A DNA stretch of 64,000 nucleotides from Massilia agri (GTDB taxonomy: Bacteria; Pseudomonadota; Gammaproteobacteria; Burkholderiales; Burkholderiaceae_D): positions 124,001-188,000 of the forward strand of contig NZ_JANUHA010000004.1 in assembly GCF_024753255.1 (NCBI RefSeq). The letters are read 5' to 3'. The stretch's first letter is position 1; every line of letters starts with the position of its first letter. Positions 35,711-48,860 of the stretch are shown in pieces. Under the pieces are notes generated by a model, which had not been told where the DNA came from, did not search any database, and was given only the letters and a program-made list of their open reading frames with translations. The translations under genes and the position numbers were made by a program.

Positions 35711-35730
35711 GAAGAGGCGCCGGCGCCATG

Positions 35731-35764
35731 AAAAAAAAGGCTGCCGGTACGAACCGGGCAGCCT
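35731..35764 (-). terminator. Rho-independent terminator of the DUF3297 gene
   Basis: On the minus strand the stem AGGCTGCC/GGCAGCCT (outer bases 35738 and 35764) is followed by eight T residues (35731-35738 as A on the plus strand). On the plus strand only CCTTTCGCTTT follows, so it may also serve the convergent BCCT gene weakly. Confidence 0.85.
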
Positions 35765-35797
35765 TTCGCTTTACAGATGGTGCGGACAGGGCGCAGC

Positions 35798-36046
35798 TTA
35801 CTTGTAATAAGCCTCGACCTTGCCTTTCAGCTTGATCAGCATCGGCTTGCCCTTGCGGTCGAGCGTGCGGCCGGCGGCGACCTTGATCCAGCCTTCGCTG
35901 ATGCAATACTCTTCCACGTCGTGGCGGTCCTTGTCGTTGAAGCGGATGCCGATCTCGCGCTGGAAGACGTCGCGGTTATGGAAAGGGCTGCTCGGGTCGA
36001 TCGAGAGCCGGTCCGGGAGTTGGGGGAGGGAGGTGGTATCGTTCAT
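35798..36046 (-). CDS. DUF3297 family protein
   Basis: A small protein of 82 residues with the full family text: LPDRLSIDPSSPFHN, GIRFNDKDRHDVEEYCISEGW and KPMLIKLKGKVEAYYK. Its function is unknown; it is compact, soluble and conserved in Proteobacteria. The ATG at 36046 is the natural start. It ends at a strong terminator and diverges from the histidine-kinase gene. Confidence 0.9.
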   Translation of the reverse strand: MNDTTSLPQLPDRLSIDPSSPFHNRDVFQREIGIRFNDKDRHDVEEYCISEGWIKVAAGRTLDRKGKPMLIKLKGKVEAYYK

Positions 36047-36177
36047 GACGCGAATTATCCACCAACTGCGGTCCACGTGGCGCAAAAAATGCGGCGTGAG
36101 GGCGCCCTCGGCTTGTCTGTACAAATAAGCAAGGTGGGCGATATACTGCGTGTCCCATCGCGAATAGAAAGCGCCCG

Positions 36178-37323
36178 ATGACCCGTCGCACGGATGCATC
36201 CACCTCCGCACCAGGCCAGCCCGTGCCTGGGAATGGCATGGGCGAGCAGTTCCGCATCATCGCCGAACTCGCCGGCGACATCGCTTTCAGCATCGACCTG
36301 CCCGCGCGCACGCTGCGCTACCTGAGCCCCGCATTCAGCAGCAGCTTCGGCCACACCGGGGACGCGCTACAGGCCGCGATCGCCGGTGCGCACGACGACC
36401 TGGGCCCGCTGGGCATGGTCCTGGCAGGCGGCATGGGCGCGCCGGGAGAGCGCCGGACCCAGGAAATCGATATCCGCAACGCGGACGGCCACCCGGTCGG
36501 CCTGCAGGTGATCTCGACCATCGTGCAGAACGGGGACGGCAGCCAGTCGCTGGTCGGCCTGCTGCGCGACCTGACGCCGCAGCGCGTCCACCTGGCCGAC
36601 CAGCGCCGCTTCGCGAGCATGCTGAACCACGAATTCCGCACCCCGCTGGCCACCATCGACGGCGCGGTGCAGCGCCTGGAAGCGACCGCCCAGGGCGCCG
36701 ATGAACCGACCCGCCAACGCTACCGCAAGATCGCGGTGGCGACCGACCGCCTGATCGCCATGCTCGATGAATACCTGTCGCCGGACCGCATGGCCGCGAT
36801 CGGCAAGGTGCGCCAGCCGAACACCATCGCGCCCGGCGAGCTGCTGGAGGCCGGCGCCGCGCAGGTGCGCGAGGCCGGGCGCGAAGCGAAGGTCGCGGCG
36901 GATGCGCTGCCGCCGGCGCTGGTATTGCGAGGCGAGCCGGAAGGCCTGCGCCTGGCGCTCAAGGTCCTGGTCGACAACGCGCTGCTGTACTCGCCATCCG
37001 GCACCCGGGTGAGCCTGGGCGCGCGCCGCAGCGGCAACGGTGTCGAATTCAGCGTGCGCGACGAAGGCGCGGGCGTCCCGCTCGAGGACGTCGCGTGCAT
37101 CTTCGACAAGGGCTACCGTGGCCGCAATGCGGACGGCCTGGCGGGCAGCGGCCTGGGCCTCTACATGGCGCGCTCGATCGTCGACGTCCATGGCGGCATG
37201 CTGCGCCTGGCCGAGGGCAGTGGCGGTGCCGAATTCCGCTTGTGGCTGCCGGCGCTGGAAGATGGTGGACAACAACGACTTGCCTCATCCAGTCCCAGCA
37301 GTGATAATCGGAGCGATCAATAA
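36178..37323 (+). CDS. Soluble PAS-type sensor histidine kinase
   Basis: A 381-residue kinase. Residues 25-135 look like a PAS fold (FRIIAELAGDIAFSIDLPAR, YLSPAFSSSFG). The dimerisation box is MLNHEFRTPLATIDG with phospho-accepting His151. The ATPase domain carries the N box (LVDNALLYSP), the G1 box (DEGAGVP) and the G2 box (GSGLGLYMARSIVDVHGG). No transmembrane segment or signal peptide is present, so it senses a cytoplasmic signal. The response regulator gene follows 12 bases later and is the obvious partner. The stimulus and target genes are unknown. Confidence 0.9.
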   Translation: MTRRTDASTSAPGQPVPGNGMGEQFRIIAELAGDIAFSIDLPARTLRYLSPAFSSSFGHTGDALQAAIAGAHDDLGPLGMVLAGGMGAPGERRTQEIDIRNADGHPVGLQVISTIVQNGDGSQSLVGLLRDLTPQRVHLADQRRFASMLNHEFRTPLATIDGAVQRLEATAQGADEPTRQRYRKIAVATDRLIAMLDEYLSPDRMAAIGKVRQPNTIAPGELLEAGAAQVREAGREAKVAADALPPALVLRGEPEGLRLALKVLVDNALLYSPSGTRVSLGARRSGNGVEFSVRDEGAGVPLEDVACIFDKGYRGRNADGLAGSGLGLYMARSIVDVHGGMLRLAEGSGGAEFRLWLPALEDGGQQRLASSSPSSDNRSDQ

Positions 37324-37335
37324 CATGGCTCCCGC

Positions 37336-38016
37336 ATGACGCAGATACTGATTGTTGAAGACAACGGCGAATATGCAGACGACATGGCCGAGTTCCTGCG
37401 GGAGCTGGACCACGACGTCACCATCGCCAAGACCGCGAGCGAAATGTGGGCCGCGCTGACGCGCACCCCGGCCGCGGTCGTGGTGCTGGACCTCGGCCTG
37501 CCGGACGAGGACGGCTTCAACGTGATCCCGCGCATGCGCCAGCTGTATCCCGAGATCGGCCTGCTCGTATTGACGGGGCGCGTCGCCTTCGACCACCGCA
37601 TCCTCGGCCTGCGCCTGGGCGCCGACCACTACCTGACCAAGCCGATCAAGTTCCCCGAACTCGCGGCCCACATCGAAGCCCTGGACCGCCGCGTCCGTCC
37701 CGCCGACCCGGCCCCGGCGCCGAGCAAGTGGACCCTGCGCGTGAGCGCGCGCCAGCTCGAATTGGGCGGCAAGGTGATCGACCTGACCGAAAAGGAGTGC
37801 AACTTCCTGCACCTCCTCACCATCAACACCCGCCCGGTCCCGCGCCAGGTGATCGTCGCCGGCATGGGCGGCGAAGACCCGGACGCCAGCCGCCGCGTCG
37901 ACATGCTGGTCTACCGCCTTCGCAAGAAAGCCCGCTCCGGCCTCGGCCAGGACCTGCCCCTGCGCAGCGCCTACGGCGAAGGCTACAGCCTCTCCGCCGG
38001 CTTCACCCTCGCCTGA
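37336..38016 (+). CDS. OmpR-family response regulator
   Basis: A 226-residue two-domain regulator. The receiver domain has the acidic pair in LIVEDN (Glu8/Asp9), the phospho-acceptor Asp52 in VVLDLGLP, Thr80 in LVLTG and Lys102 in YLTKPIKF. After a Pro/Ala linker comes a winged-helix DNA-binding domain (LTEKECNFLHLLTINTR, SRRVDMLVYRLRKKAR, LRSAYGEGYSL). It forms a two-component pair with the kinase just upstream. A cluster of REP-like repeats begins 8 bases after its stop codon. Confidence 0.92.
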   Translation: MTQILIVEDNGEYADDMAEFLRELDHDVTIAKTASEMWAALTRTPAAVVVLDLGLPDEDGFNVIPRMRQLYPEIGLLVLTGRVAFDHRILGLRLGADHYLTKPIKFPELAAHIEALDRRVRPADPAPAPSKWTLRVSARQLELGGKVIDLTEKECNFLHLLTINTRPVPRQVIVAGMGGEDPDASRRVDMLVYRLRKKARSGLGQDLPLRSAYGEGYSLSAGFTLA

Positions 38017-38023
38017 CCCTCTC

Positions 38024-38190
38024 ATTGGGGTCAGAGTCGAATTATTGAGCAATTGCCCAAATTCGTCCCATTTCCAATGAGGGTCAGCGTCGAATTATTG
38101 AGCAATGACTCATTAGAAGCGTGCTCGACCGTAATTGGGGACAGAGTCAGCCGTTTTTTCGGCGGCCTTGAGATTAATTGGGGACAGAGT
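38024..38190 (+). repeat. Four direct REP-like copies upstream of the RAYT gene
   Basis: Copies of the core ATTGGGGtCAGAGTC stand at 38024-38038 (extended with GAATTATTGAGCAAT), 38076-38106 (variant AATGAGGGTCAGCGTC with the same extension), 38133-38147 (AATTGGGGACAGAGTC) and 38175-38190 (TAATTGGGGACAGAGT). They have the same orientation. Inverted copies lie beyond the transposase gene. This is the usual arrangement of REP sequences around their transposase. Confidence 0.8.
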
Positions 38191-38233
38191 AAAATTTCTC
38201 AGCTAAAATGCCTGCTCGACTTTTGAGCACGCC

Positions 38234-38944
38234 ATGGCACGCCTACCCCGACTCATCATCCCGAACCAGCCGCACCACGTCATCCAGCGCGGCAATAACC
38301 GCCAACTGATCTTCCGCGAGGAAGTGGATTACCAGCGTTTCCTGGCCTGGCTGAAGGAGGCGGCGCGCTTCTACCAGGTGGCGATCCATGCCTATGTGCT
38401 CATGCCCAATCACATACACCTGCTCGCGACGCCCTCGGACGCGACCGGCCTGGCCCTGATGATGCAGAAGGTGGGCCGTTTCTACGTCCCCTGGTTCAAT
38501 AACAAGTACGAGCGCAGCGGCGGCCTGTTCGAGGGACGCTTCCGCACCTCTCTCATCGATACGGAAAGCTATTTCCTGGCCTGCAGCCGCTACATCGAGC
38601 TCAATCCCGTGCGCGCCGGCCTGGCGTCGGGGCCGCTGGACTACCCCTGGTCGAGCTACGCCCACCACACGGGCGTGCGTACCGACGGCCTGGTCACCGA
38701 CCATCTCCTCTACTGGGGCATGGGCAACACCCCCTTCCAGCGCGAAGCCGCGTATACCGAACTGGTCATGCAAGGCATCCCCCAGGACGAGCTCGACTTC
38801 GTCACCACCGCGGTCCTGAAGAACCAGCCCCTGGGTTCGGACAGCTTCAAGGCCGAGCTCGAGCGCAAGACGAAGCGCCAGATCCTGCCGGCCAAGCGCG
38901 GCCGGCCCTTCCGGGAGCCCATTCCACCCCGTCCGCAAGCGTAA
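38234..38944 (+). CDS. REP-associated tyrosine transposase (RAYT, Y1 transposase family)
   Basis: A single-strand DNA transposase-like enzyme of 236 residues thought to recognise and spread REP sequences. The family start PRLIIPNQPHHVIQRGNNRQ is intact. The HUH metal motif is in MPNHIHLLATP, and the catalytic tyrosine lies in the helix ESYFLACSRYIELNPVRAG, followed by PWSSYAHH. No frameshift or early stop is seen, so it may be active. It is flanked by four direct copies upstream and two inverted copies downstream of an ATTGGGG(T/A)CAGAGTC repeat. Such genes are usually single-copy and not IS elements. Confidence 0.92.
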   Translation: MARLPRLIIPNQPHHVIQRGNNRQLIFREEVDYQRFLAWLKEAARFYQVAIHAYVLMPNHIHLLATPSDATGLALMMQKVGRFYVPWFNNKYERSGGLFEGRFRTSLIDTESYFLACSRYIELNPVRAGLASGPLDYPWSSYAHHTGVRTDGLVTDHLLYWGMGNTPFQREAAYTELVMQGIPQDELDFVTTAVLKNQPLGSDSFKAELERKTKRQILPAKRGRPFREPIPPRPQA

Positions 38945-38962
38945 GGACGCGCAAACAGTCGA

Positions 38963-38990
38963 ACGGCACGGTTTTCCGTGCCGTTTTTTT
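38963..38990 (+). terminator. Rho-independent terminator of the RAYT gene
   Basis: ACGGCACGG (38963-38971) pairs with CCGTGCCGT (38976-38984) around TTTT, followed by a run of T to 38990. It isolates the transposase transcript from gltB. Confidence 0.9.
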
Positions 38991-39066
38991 ATGCGCCGCA
39001 CGCGGCAGGAACATCGCGTGCATCCATAAAAATCAAGCACTTGGCAATATTCTTGACCATGGAATT

Positions 39067-39130
39067 GACTCTGTCCCCAATTAATCTGCTTCGCAAAAAG
39101 TTGTCAAACAATTCGACTCTGACCCTAATT
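39067..39130 (-). repeat. Two inverted REP-like copies upstream of gltB
   Basis: GACTCTGTCCCCAATTAAT (39067-39085) is the reverse complement of the repeat type at 38133 and 38175. CAATTCGACTCTGACCCTAATT (39109-39130) is the reverse complement of the type at 38024 and 38076. They end 74 bases before the gltB start, so they lie in or next to its promoter region. Confidence 0.8.
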
Positions 39131-39204
39131 ATTCTTGTTGCCGTTTGTGTTGCGTTGCACTATTCTCGATTTTCAACCCCCGAAAAAGCTGTGGAGATTG
39201 CCTC

Positions 39205-43920
<4,716 letters not shown>

Positions 43921-43948
43921 CAGCACGCTGCGACAAAAGGAAAACAAC

Positions 43949-45412
43949 GTGGGCAAAATTACCGGCTTCATGGAATTCGCACGACAGGAAGAGGGCCACC
44001 TCGAGCCTGGCGATCGCGTCAAGAACTACAAGGAATTCGTGCTGACCCTCACCGACGGCCAGGCCAAGGTGCAGGGCGCGCGCTGCATGGATTGCGGCAT
44101 CCCCTTCTGTAACACGGGCTGCCCGGTGAACAACCAGATCCCCGACTGGAACGACCTGGTCTATCACGGCAACTACCGCGCGGCCGTCGAGAACCTCCAC
44201 TCGACCAACAACTTCCCCGAATTCACGGGACGCATCTGCCCGGCGCCCTGCGAGTCGGCCTGCACGCTCGGCATCAACGACGAGCCGGTCGGCATCAAGT
44301 CGATCGAGCGCAAGATCGCCGACAGCGGCTGGGAGCACGGCTGGATCGTGCCGCAGCCGGCTGCCGTGAAAACCGGGAAGAAGGTCGCCGTGGTCGGCTC
44401 CGGCCCCGCCGGCCTGGCCGCGGCCCAGCAGCTGGCGCGCGTCGGCCATGAGGTCACGGTGTTCGAGAAGAGCGACCGCATCGGCGGCCTGCTGCGCTAC
44501 GGGATCCCCGACTTCAAGATGGAGAAGGACCTGATCGACCGTCGCGTCGAACAGATGAAGGCGGAGGGCGTGACCTTCCGCACCAGCGTCCTGATCGGCA
44601 AGGACTTCCCGGCCACCGTGTCGAACATGGCACGCGACACCATCTTCCCGGAAGACCTGGAAAAGGAGTTCGACGCCGTGGTCCTGGCCGGCGGCGCCGA
44701 GCAGCCGCGCGACCTGCCTGTGCCGGGCCGCGAACTGAAGGGCGTGCACTTCGCCATGGACTTCCTGCCGCAGCAGAACCGGGTCAACGCCGGCGACAAG
44801 CTGAAGGACCAGATCAAGGCGACGGGCAAGCACGTGGTCGTGATCGGCGGCGGCGACACCGGTTCCGACTGCGTCGGCACCTCGAACCGCCACGGCGCTG
44901 CCTCGGTCACCCAGTTCGAACTGATGCCGATGCCGCCCGAGCAGGAGAACAAGCCCCTGGTCTGGCCCTACTGGCCGACCCGCCTGCGCACCTCGTCCTC
45001 GCACGAGGAAGGCTGCCAGCGCGACTGGGCGGTCGCGACCAAGCGCCTGGAAGGCAAGGGCGGCAAGGTCGAGAAGCTGGTCGCCTGCCGCGTCGAATGG
45101 AAGGACGGCAAGATGAGCGAGGTGCCGGATTCGGAATTCGAGATGAAGGCCGACCTGGTCTTCCTGGCCATGGGCTTCGTCTCGCCGGTGCAGAACGTGC
45201 TGGACGCTTTCGGCGTGCAGAAGGATGCCAGAGGCAATGCGCGCGCCACGACCGACGGCGAGCGTTCCTACCAGACCTCGAAGGCGAAGGTGTTCGCAGC
45301 GGGCGACATGCGCCGCGGCCAGTCGCTCGTCGTGTGGGCGATCCGCGAAGGACGGCAATGTGCGCGTGCGGTCGACGAATTCCTGATGGGCAGTTCGGTT
45401 CTCCCGCGCTGA
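43949..45412 (+). CDS. gltD: Glutamate synthase (NADPH) small subunit
   Basis: The 487-residue beta subunit, which passes electrons from NADPH to GltB. The N-terminal cysteine clusters are [20 protein letters not shown] and [15 protein letters not shown]. The FAD loop is [17 protein letters not shown] and the NADPH loop is [13 protein letters not shown]. The start is GTG at 43949 with an AAAGGA-type site upstream, giving the usual [12 protein letters not shown] opening. It forms an operon with gltB and ends at a strong terminator. Confidence 0.97.
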   Translation: MGKITGFMEFARQEEGHLEPGDRVKNYKEFVLTLTDGQAKVQGARCMDCGIPFCNTGCPVNNQIPDWNDLVYHGNYRAAVENLHSTNNFPEFTGRICPAPCESACTLGINDEPVGIKSIERKIADSGWEHGWIVPQPAAVKTGKKVAVVGSGPAGLAAAQQLARVGHEVTVFEKSDRIGGLLRYGIPDFKMEKDLIDRRVEQMKAEGVTFRTSVLIGKDFPATVSNMARDTIFPEDLEKEFDAVVLAGGAEQPRDLPVPGRELKGVHFAMDFLPQQNRVNAGDKLKDQIKATGKHVVVIGGGDTGSDCVGTSNRHGAASVTQFELMPMPPEQENKPLVWPYWPTRLRTSSSHEEGCQRDWAVATKRLEGKGGKVEKLVACRVEWKDGKMSEVPDSEFEMKADLVFLAMGFVSPVQNVLDAFGVQKDARGNARATTDGERSYQTSKAKVFAAGDMRRGQSLVVWAIREGRQCARAVDEFLMGSSVLPR

Positions 45413-45430
45413 GGCCGGGACGAGAACAGC

Positions 45431-45455
45431 AAGGCGGCTTCGGCCGCCTTTTTTT
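45431..45455 (+). terminator. Rho-independent terminator of gltBD
   Basis: AAGGCGGC (45431-45438), loop TTCG, GCCGCCTT (45443-45450), then T to 45455. The UUCG-type loop and T-run make this a strong terminator, 18 bases after the gltD stop. Confidence 0.93.
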
Positions 45456-45836
45456 CGTCCATCGCTCCTGTGGGCACAGCCCAACAGAAAGACGCTTACC
45501 GGCACGCTTATGTGCGTGCGCGCACGACCACAGGGGAGGGAATGTCCTTACGCTGGGGCCGTATTGCAGTGCGTCAGCTGAGGCTGTGACAAAGGGTCAT
45601 TGTCATCCTGCCAGAGTTAGTTGCTCTATGGAATTTGTTGATACAATTCAACAAATCGCAATATTGGCAGACATACATATCTCTTCAAAAACAATCACTT
45701 ACAAGCGAAAATATCTGACTCTTTGGTTAGTTTTGTTGTAATTGTACGTCGACCGACCGGCCGAAAATGGGCCACCTCAAGCGAGGCTTAAGCTTTCTGC
45801 ACTACAATAACGGATTACCTCAATAACAAATACGCT
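45456..45836. promoter_or_regulatory. Gene-free A+T-rich region upstream of the mla operon with two dyads
   Basis: No convincing gene is present. Two dyad symmetries are visible: TGACAA-AGGGTCA-TTGTCA at 45587-45605, and ATTTGTTG-ATACAATT-CAACAAAT at 45633-45656. The second half (45606-45836) is markedly A+T-rich compared with the surroundings and must hold the mla promoter. No clear -35/-10 pair could be fixed by eye. The proteins that might bind the dyads are unknown. Confidence 0.5.
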
Positions 45837-46640
45837 GTGTCGAACCTAGTCGAAATCCGCGATCTGCACTTTTCGTACGGAGAGCGTTCCATCCTGTCGA
45901 ACCTCCGCATGGACTTCCCACGCGGTAAGCTCATCGCCGTCATGGGTGGTTCGGGCTGCGGCAAGACCACGGTCCTGCGCCTGATCGGCGGCCAGATCCG
46001 TCCCCAGCGCGGCCAGGTGCGCGTGAACGGCGAAGTGGTGCACGAACTGAATACCGAAGGACTGTACCGCCTGCGCCGCCGCATGGGCATGCTGTTCCAG
46101 TTCGGCGCCCTGTTCACCGACCTGTCGATCTTCGACAACGTCGCCTTTCCCCTGCGCGAGCACACCGACCTGCCGGAAGAACTGATCCGCGACCTGGTGC
46201 TCATGAAACTCAATGCCGTCGGCCTGCGCAATGCGCACCGCCTGAAACCGGGCGAGATTTCCGGCGGCATGGCGCGCCGCGTCGCGGTCGCCCGCGCCAT
46301 CGCCCTCGATCCCGAACTGATCATGTACGACGAGCCTTTCGCCGGCCTGGATCCGATCTCGATGGGCGTGACCGCCAACCTGATCCGCAACCTGAACGAT
46401 GCCCTCGGCTCGACCTCGATCCTGGTCTCGCACGACGTCAACGAGACCTTCGCCATCGCCGACTACGTGTACTTCATGTCGGCAGGCAAGATCGTGGCCG
46501 AAGGCACGCCGGCTGAGCTGCGCGTGTCCCAGGACCCGTACGTGAAGCAGTTCGTGAACGCCGAGCCGGACGGCCCGGTGCCCTTCCATTATCCGGGCAA
46601 GTCGCTCAGCGACGACCTGGGCCTGGGAGGCAAGCGATGA
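45837..46640 (+). CDS. mlaF: Phospholipid ABC transporter ATP-binding protein MlaF
   Basis: The ATPase of the MlaFEDB inner-membrane complex that moves phospholipids to keep outer-membrane asymmetry. Walker A is GGSGCGKTT, the signature is SGGMARRVAVARA, and Walker B is ELIMYDEPFAGLDP. It has 267 residues. The start is GTG at 45837 (SNLVEIRDLHFSYG follows). It overlaps mlaE by four bases (ATGA). It heads the order mlaF-mlaE-mlaD-mlaA-mlaC-mlaB. Confidence 0.95.
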   Translation: MSNLVEIRDLHFSYGERSILSNLRMDFPRGKLIAVMGGSGCGKTTVLRLIGGQIRPQRGQVRVNGEVVHELNTEGLYRLRRRMGMLFQFGALFTDLSIFDNVAFPLREHTDLPEELIRDLVLMKLNAVGLRNAHRLKPGEISGGMARRVAVARAIALDPELIMYDEPFAGLDPISMGVTANLIRNLNDALGSTSILVSHDVNETFAIADYVYFMSAGKIVAEGTPAELRVSQDPYVKQFVNAEPDGPVPFHYPGKSLSDDLGLGGKR

Positions 46641-47416
46641 TGCGCGCGCTGGAATCGATCGGCCGCTGGGTGCGCGAGGGCGTCGAGAGCCTGGGTTTCG
46701 CGACCCGCGCCTTCTTCAACCTGCTGCGTTTCTCCCCGGGGGCATTTCGCCGCCCGACCCTGATCACGGAACAGGTCCATTTCATCGGCAATTACTCGCT
46801 GGTGATCACGATCGTCTCGGGCCTGTTCGTCGGCCTCGTGCTGGGCCTGCAGTTCTATGTCAACCTGATCCAGTTCGGCGCCGAGGAGAAACTCGGTCCC
46901 CTGACCGCGCTGTCGCTCGTGCGCGAACTCGGTCCGGTGGTCACGGCGCTGCTATTCGCAGGCCGTGCCGGCACCTCGCTCACGGCCGAGATCGGCCTGA
47001 TGAAGGCCGGCGAGCAGCTCACCGCGATGGAAATGATGGCGGTTAACCCGGTGCAGCGCGTGCTCGCGCCGCGCTTCTGGGGCGGCGTCATCGCCATGCC
47101 GGTGCTGGCGGCCGTGTTCTCGGCGGTCGGCATCGTCGGCAGCTACCTGGTCGGCGTGAAACTGCTGGGCCTGGACGAGGGCGCCTTCTGGTCGCAGATG
47201 CAGGCCGGTGTCGACGTCCAGCGCGACATCGTCAGCAGCGTCATCAAGAGTTTCGTGTTCGGCATCGCCGTGACTTTTACCGCCCTGTTCCAGGGTTATC
47301 ACGTCAAGCCGACCCCGGCGGACGTCGCGCGCGCCACCACGCGCACCGTCGTCATCGCCTCGCTGCTGGTGCTGGGGCTGGATTTCGTGATGACCGCCCT
47401 GATGTTCGGGCAGTAA
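46637..47416 (+). CDS. mlaE: Phospholipid ABC transporter permease MlaE
   Basis: The 259-residue permease of the Mla system, with about five membrane segments. Conserved blocks are LVITIVSGLFVGLVLGLQFY, LGPLTALSLVRELGPVVTAL and ALLFAGRAGTSLTAEIGLMK, followed by EQLTAMEMMAVNPVQRVLAPRF (the coupling region with MlaF, in shorter pieces). The start overlaps the mlaF stop (ATGA). mlaD follows after 71 bases. Confidence 0.95.
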   Translation: MMRALESIGRWVREGVESLGFATRAFFNLLRFSPGAFRRPTLITEQVHFIGNYSLVITIVSGLFVGLVLGLQFYVNLIQFGAEEKLGPLTALSLVRELGPVVTALLFAGRAGTSLTAEIGLMKAGEQLTAMEMMAVNPVQRVLAPRFWGGVIAMPVLAAVFSAVGIVGSYLVGVKLLGLDEGAFWSQMQAGVDVQRDIVSSVIKSFVFGIAVTFTALFQGYHVKPTPADVARATTRTVVIASLLVLGLDFVMTALMFGQ

Positions 47417-47487
47417 TCAGAAAAGCAATAATACAGAATCAACGTTTGTTTGGCCGCGCACAGACGGCCTGAATACTAGGAAATACT

Positions 47488-47961
47488 ATGCACCGTAAAA
47501 TCATCGATGTCTGGGTCGGCCTGTTTGTCCTGCTGGGCGCCGCCGCCCTCCTGTTCCTGGCCCTGCAGGCCGGGAATATGAGCACCTTGTCGTTCACCAA
47601 GACCTATGCCGTGACCGGCAAGTTCGACAATATCGGCGGCCTGAAGCCGCAGTCGCCCGTGAAGAGCGCGGGTGTGGTGGTCGGCCGGGTGGGCGAGATC
47701 AGCTTCGATGACAAGACCTTCCAGGCGCAGGTGCGCCTGGACCTGGACCAGAATTATCAGTTCCCGAAAGATAGTTCGCTGAAGATCCTGACCGCTGGCC
47801 TGCTGGGCGAGCAGTACATCGGCATCGAACCGGGCGGCGACACCAAGAACCTGGTGGACGGCGACCGCATCAACCGTACTCAGTCGGCCACGGTGCTCGA
47901 GGACCTGATCAACCAGTTTATCTACAGCAAGGCCGCTGAAGGAAAGGAAGGTAGCGAATGA
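47488..47961 (+). CDS. mlaD: MCE-domain phospholipid-binding protein MlaD
   Basis: A 157-residue inner-membrane-anchored protein with one N-terminal helix (VWVGLFVLLGAAALLFLAL) and a single MCE domain (YAVTGKFDNIGGLKPQSPVK, AGVVVGRVGEI, ILTAGLLGEQYIGIEPGG). It forms the hexameric ring that shuttles lipid between MlaFE and MlaC. The 3' end overlaps mlaA by ATGA. The length is like other betaproteobacterial MlaD. Confidence 0.95.
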   Translation: MHRKIIDVWVGLFVLLGAAALLFLALQAGNMSTLSFTKTYAVTGKFDNIGGLKPQSPVKSAGVVVGRVGEISFDDKTFQAQVRLDLDQNYQFPKDSSLKILTAGLLGEQYIGIEPGGDTKNLVDGDRINRTQSATVLEDLINQFIYSKAAEGKEGSE

Positions 47962-48752
47962 AGCACATGCCAGTTTCCGCAGGCCCCCTGCGCGCGCTTG
48001 CCGCCGCCGCTGTCGTCGCATTGCTGAGCGGTTGCGCCACCACGAATCTGCAAGACCCGCTGGAAGGCTATAACCGCACCGTGTTCCGCTTCAACGATGC
48101 GGTCGACCGCACCGTGCTGAAGCCGACCGCGACCGCCTACAAGAACGTCACCCCGGGCTTCGTGCAGACCGGTGTGAACAATTTCTTCGGTAACTTGTCC
48201 GATGCCTGGAGCGCGGTGAATAACCTGCTGCAGGGCAAGGGCCAGGCCGGCATGGGCGATGTGACCCGCGTCGCCGTCAACTCGACCTTCGGCATCTTCG
48301 GCCTGCTCGACATCGCCTCGGAAGCCGGCATCCCCAAGCACAACGAGGATTTCGGCCAGACCCTGGGCGTCTGGGGCGTGCCGAGCGGACCCTTCGTGAT
48401 GCTGCCGCTGCTGGGTCCGTCCACGGTGCGTGACACCGCGGCCTTGCCGGCCGACATCGGTGGCGACATCTGGAAGTACAAGGAACCGGCCAACTGGCGC
48501 AATATCGGCGCCGCCGTGCGCGTGGTCGACAAGCGCGCCACCCTGCTGGACGCGGGCAACCTGCTGGAAGACGCCGCCCTCGACCGTTACGAGTTCATCC
48601 GCGACGGCTATATGCAGCGCCGCCAGAGCCAGGTCTATGACGGCAACGTGCCGCGCGAGACCCAGGCCGACGAAGCGACGAGCAACGCGGAACCGGCGGC
48701 CGACCCGGCCGGCAAGGCCGTGGCTGAGCCGGCGGTCAAGCCGGCACAGTAA
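47958..48752 (+). CDS. mlaA: Outer-membrane lipoprotein MlaA (VacJ)
   Basis: Removes mislocalised phospholipid from the outer leaflet of the outer membrane. The lipoprotein signal has lipobox LLSGC. Conserved MlaA text includes DPLEGYNRTVFRFNDAVDR, VNNFFGNLSDAWSAVNNLLQ, VAVNSTFGIFGLLDIASEAG and FGQTLGVWGVPSGPFVMLPL. After about residue 230 there is an Ala/Glu/Pro-rich tail without obvious fold. In E. coli mlaA is far from mlaFEDCB; here it sits inside the operon and overlaps mlaD. Confidence 0.95.
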   Translation: MKHMPVSAGPLRALAAAAVVALLSGCATTNLQDPLEGYNRTVFRFNDAVDRTVLKPTATAYKNVTPGFVQTGVNNFFGNLSDAWSAVNNLLQGKGQAGMGDVTRVAVNSTFGIFGLLDIASEAGIPKHNEDFGQTLGVWGVPSGPFVMLPLLGPSTVRDTAALPADIGGDIWKYKEPANWRNIGAAVRVVDKRATLLDAGNLLEDAALDRYEFIRDGYMQRRQSQVYDGNVPRETQADEATSNAEPAADPAGKAVAEPAVKPAQ

Positions 48753-48860
48753 CAAGTCCTTACACAACGGTGTCATCCGCCAGCCTCAACAAGAGTTAAC
48801 ATGGCATGCCCCGCCGGCCGCAAGGCTCGGTGCGGCGTCTACCAACAAGGAAACCGACAC

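Noticed and set aside
38234..38944. Insertion sequence with terminal inverted repeats and target duplication.
   Set aside because: The protein is a RAYT/Y1 enzyme, and the flanking repeats are multiple REP-like copies, not a pair of IS ends. No target-site duplication was seen.
45542..45589. A 15-residue ORF preceded by GGGGAGGG in the gap before mlaF, as a possible leader peptide.
   Set aside because: The spacing to the ATG is too short, the peptide shows no regulatory amino-acid run, and no attenuator hairpins follow.
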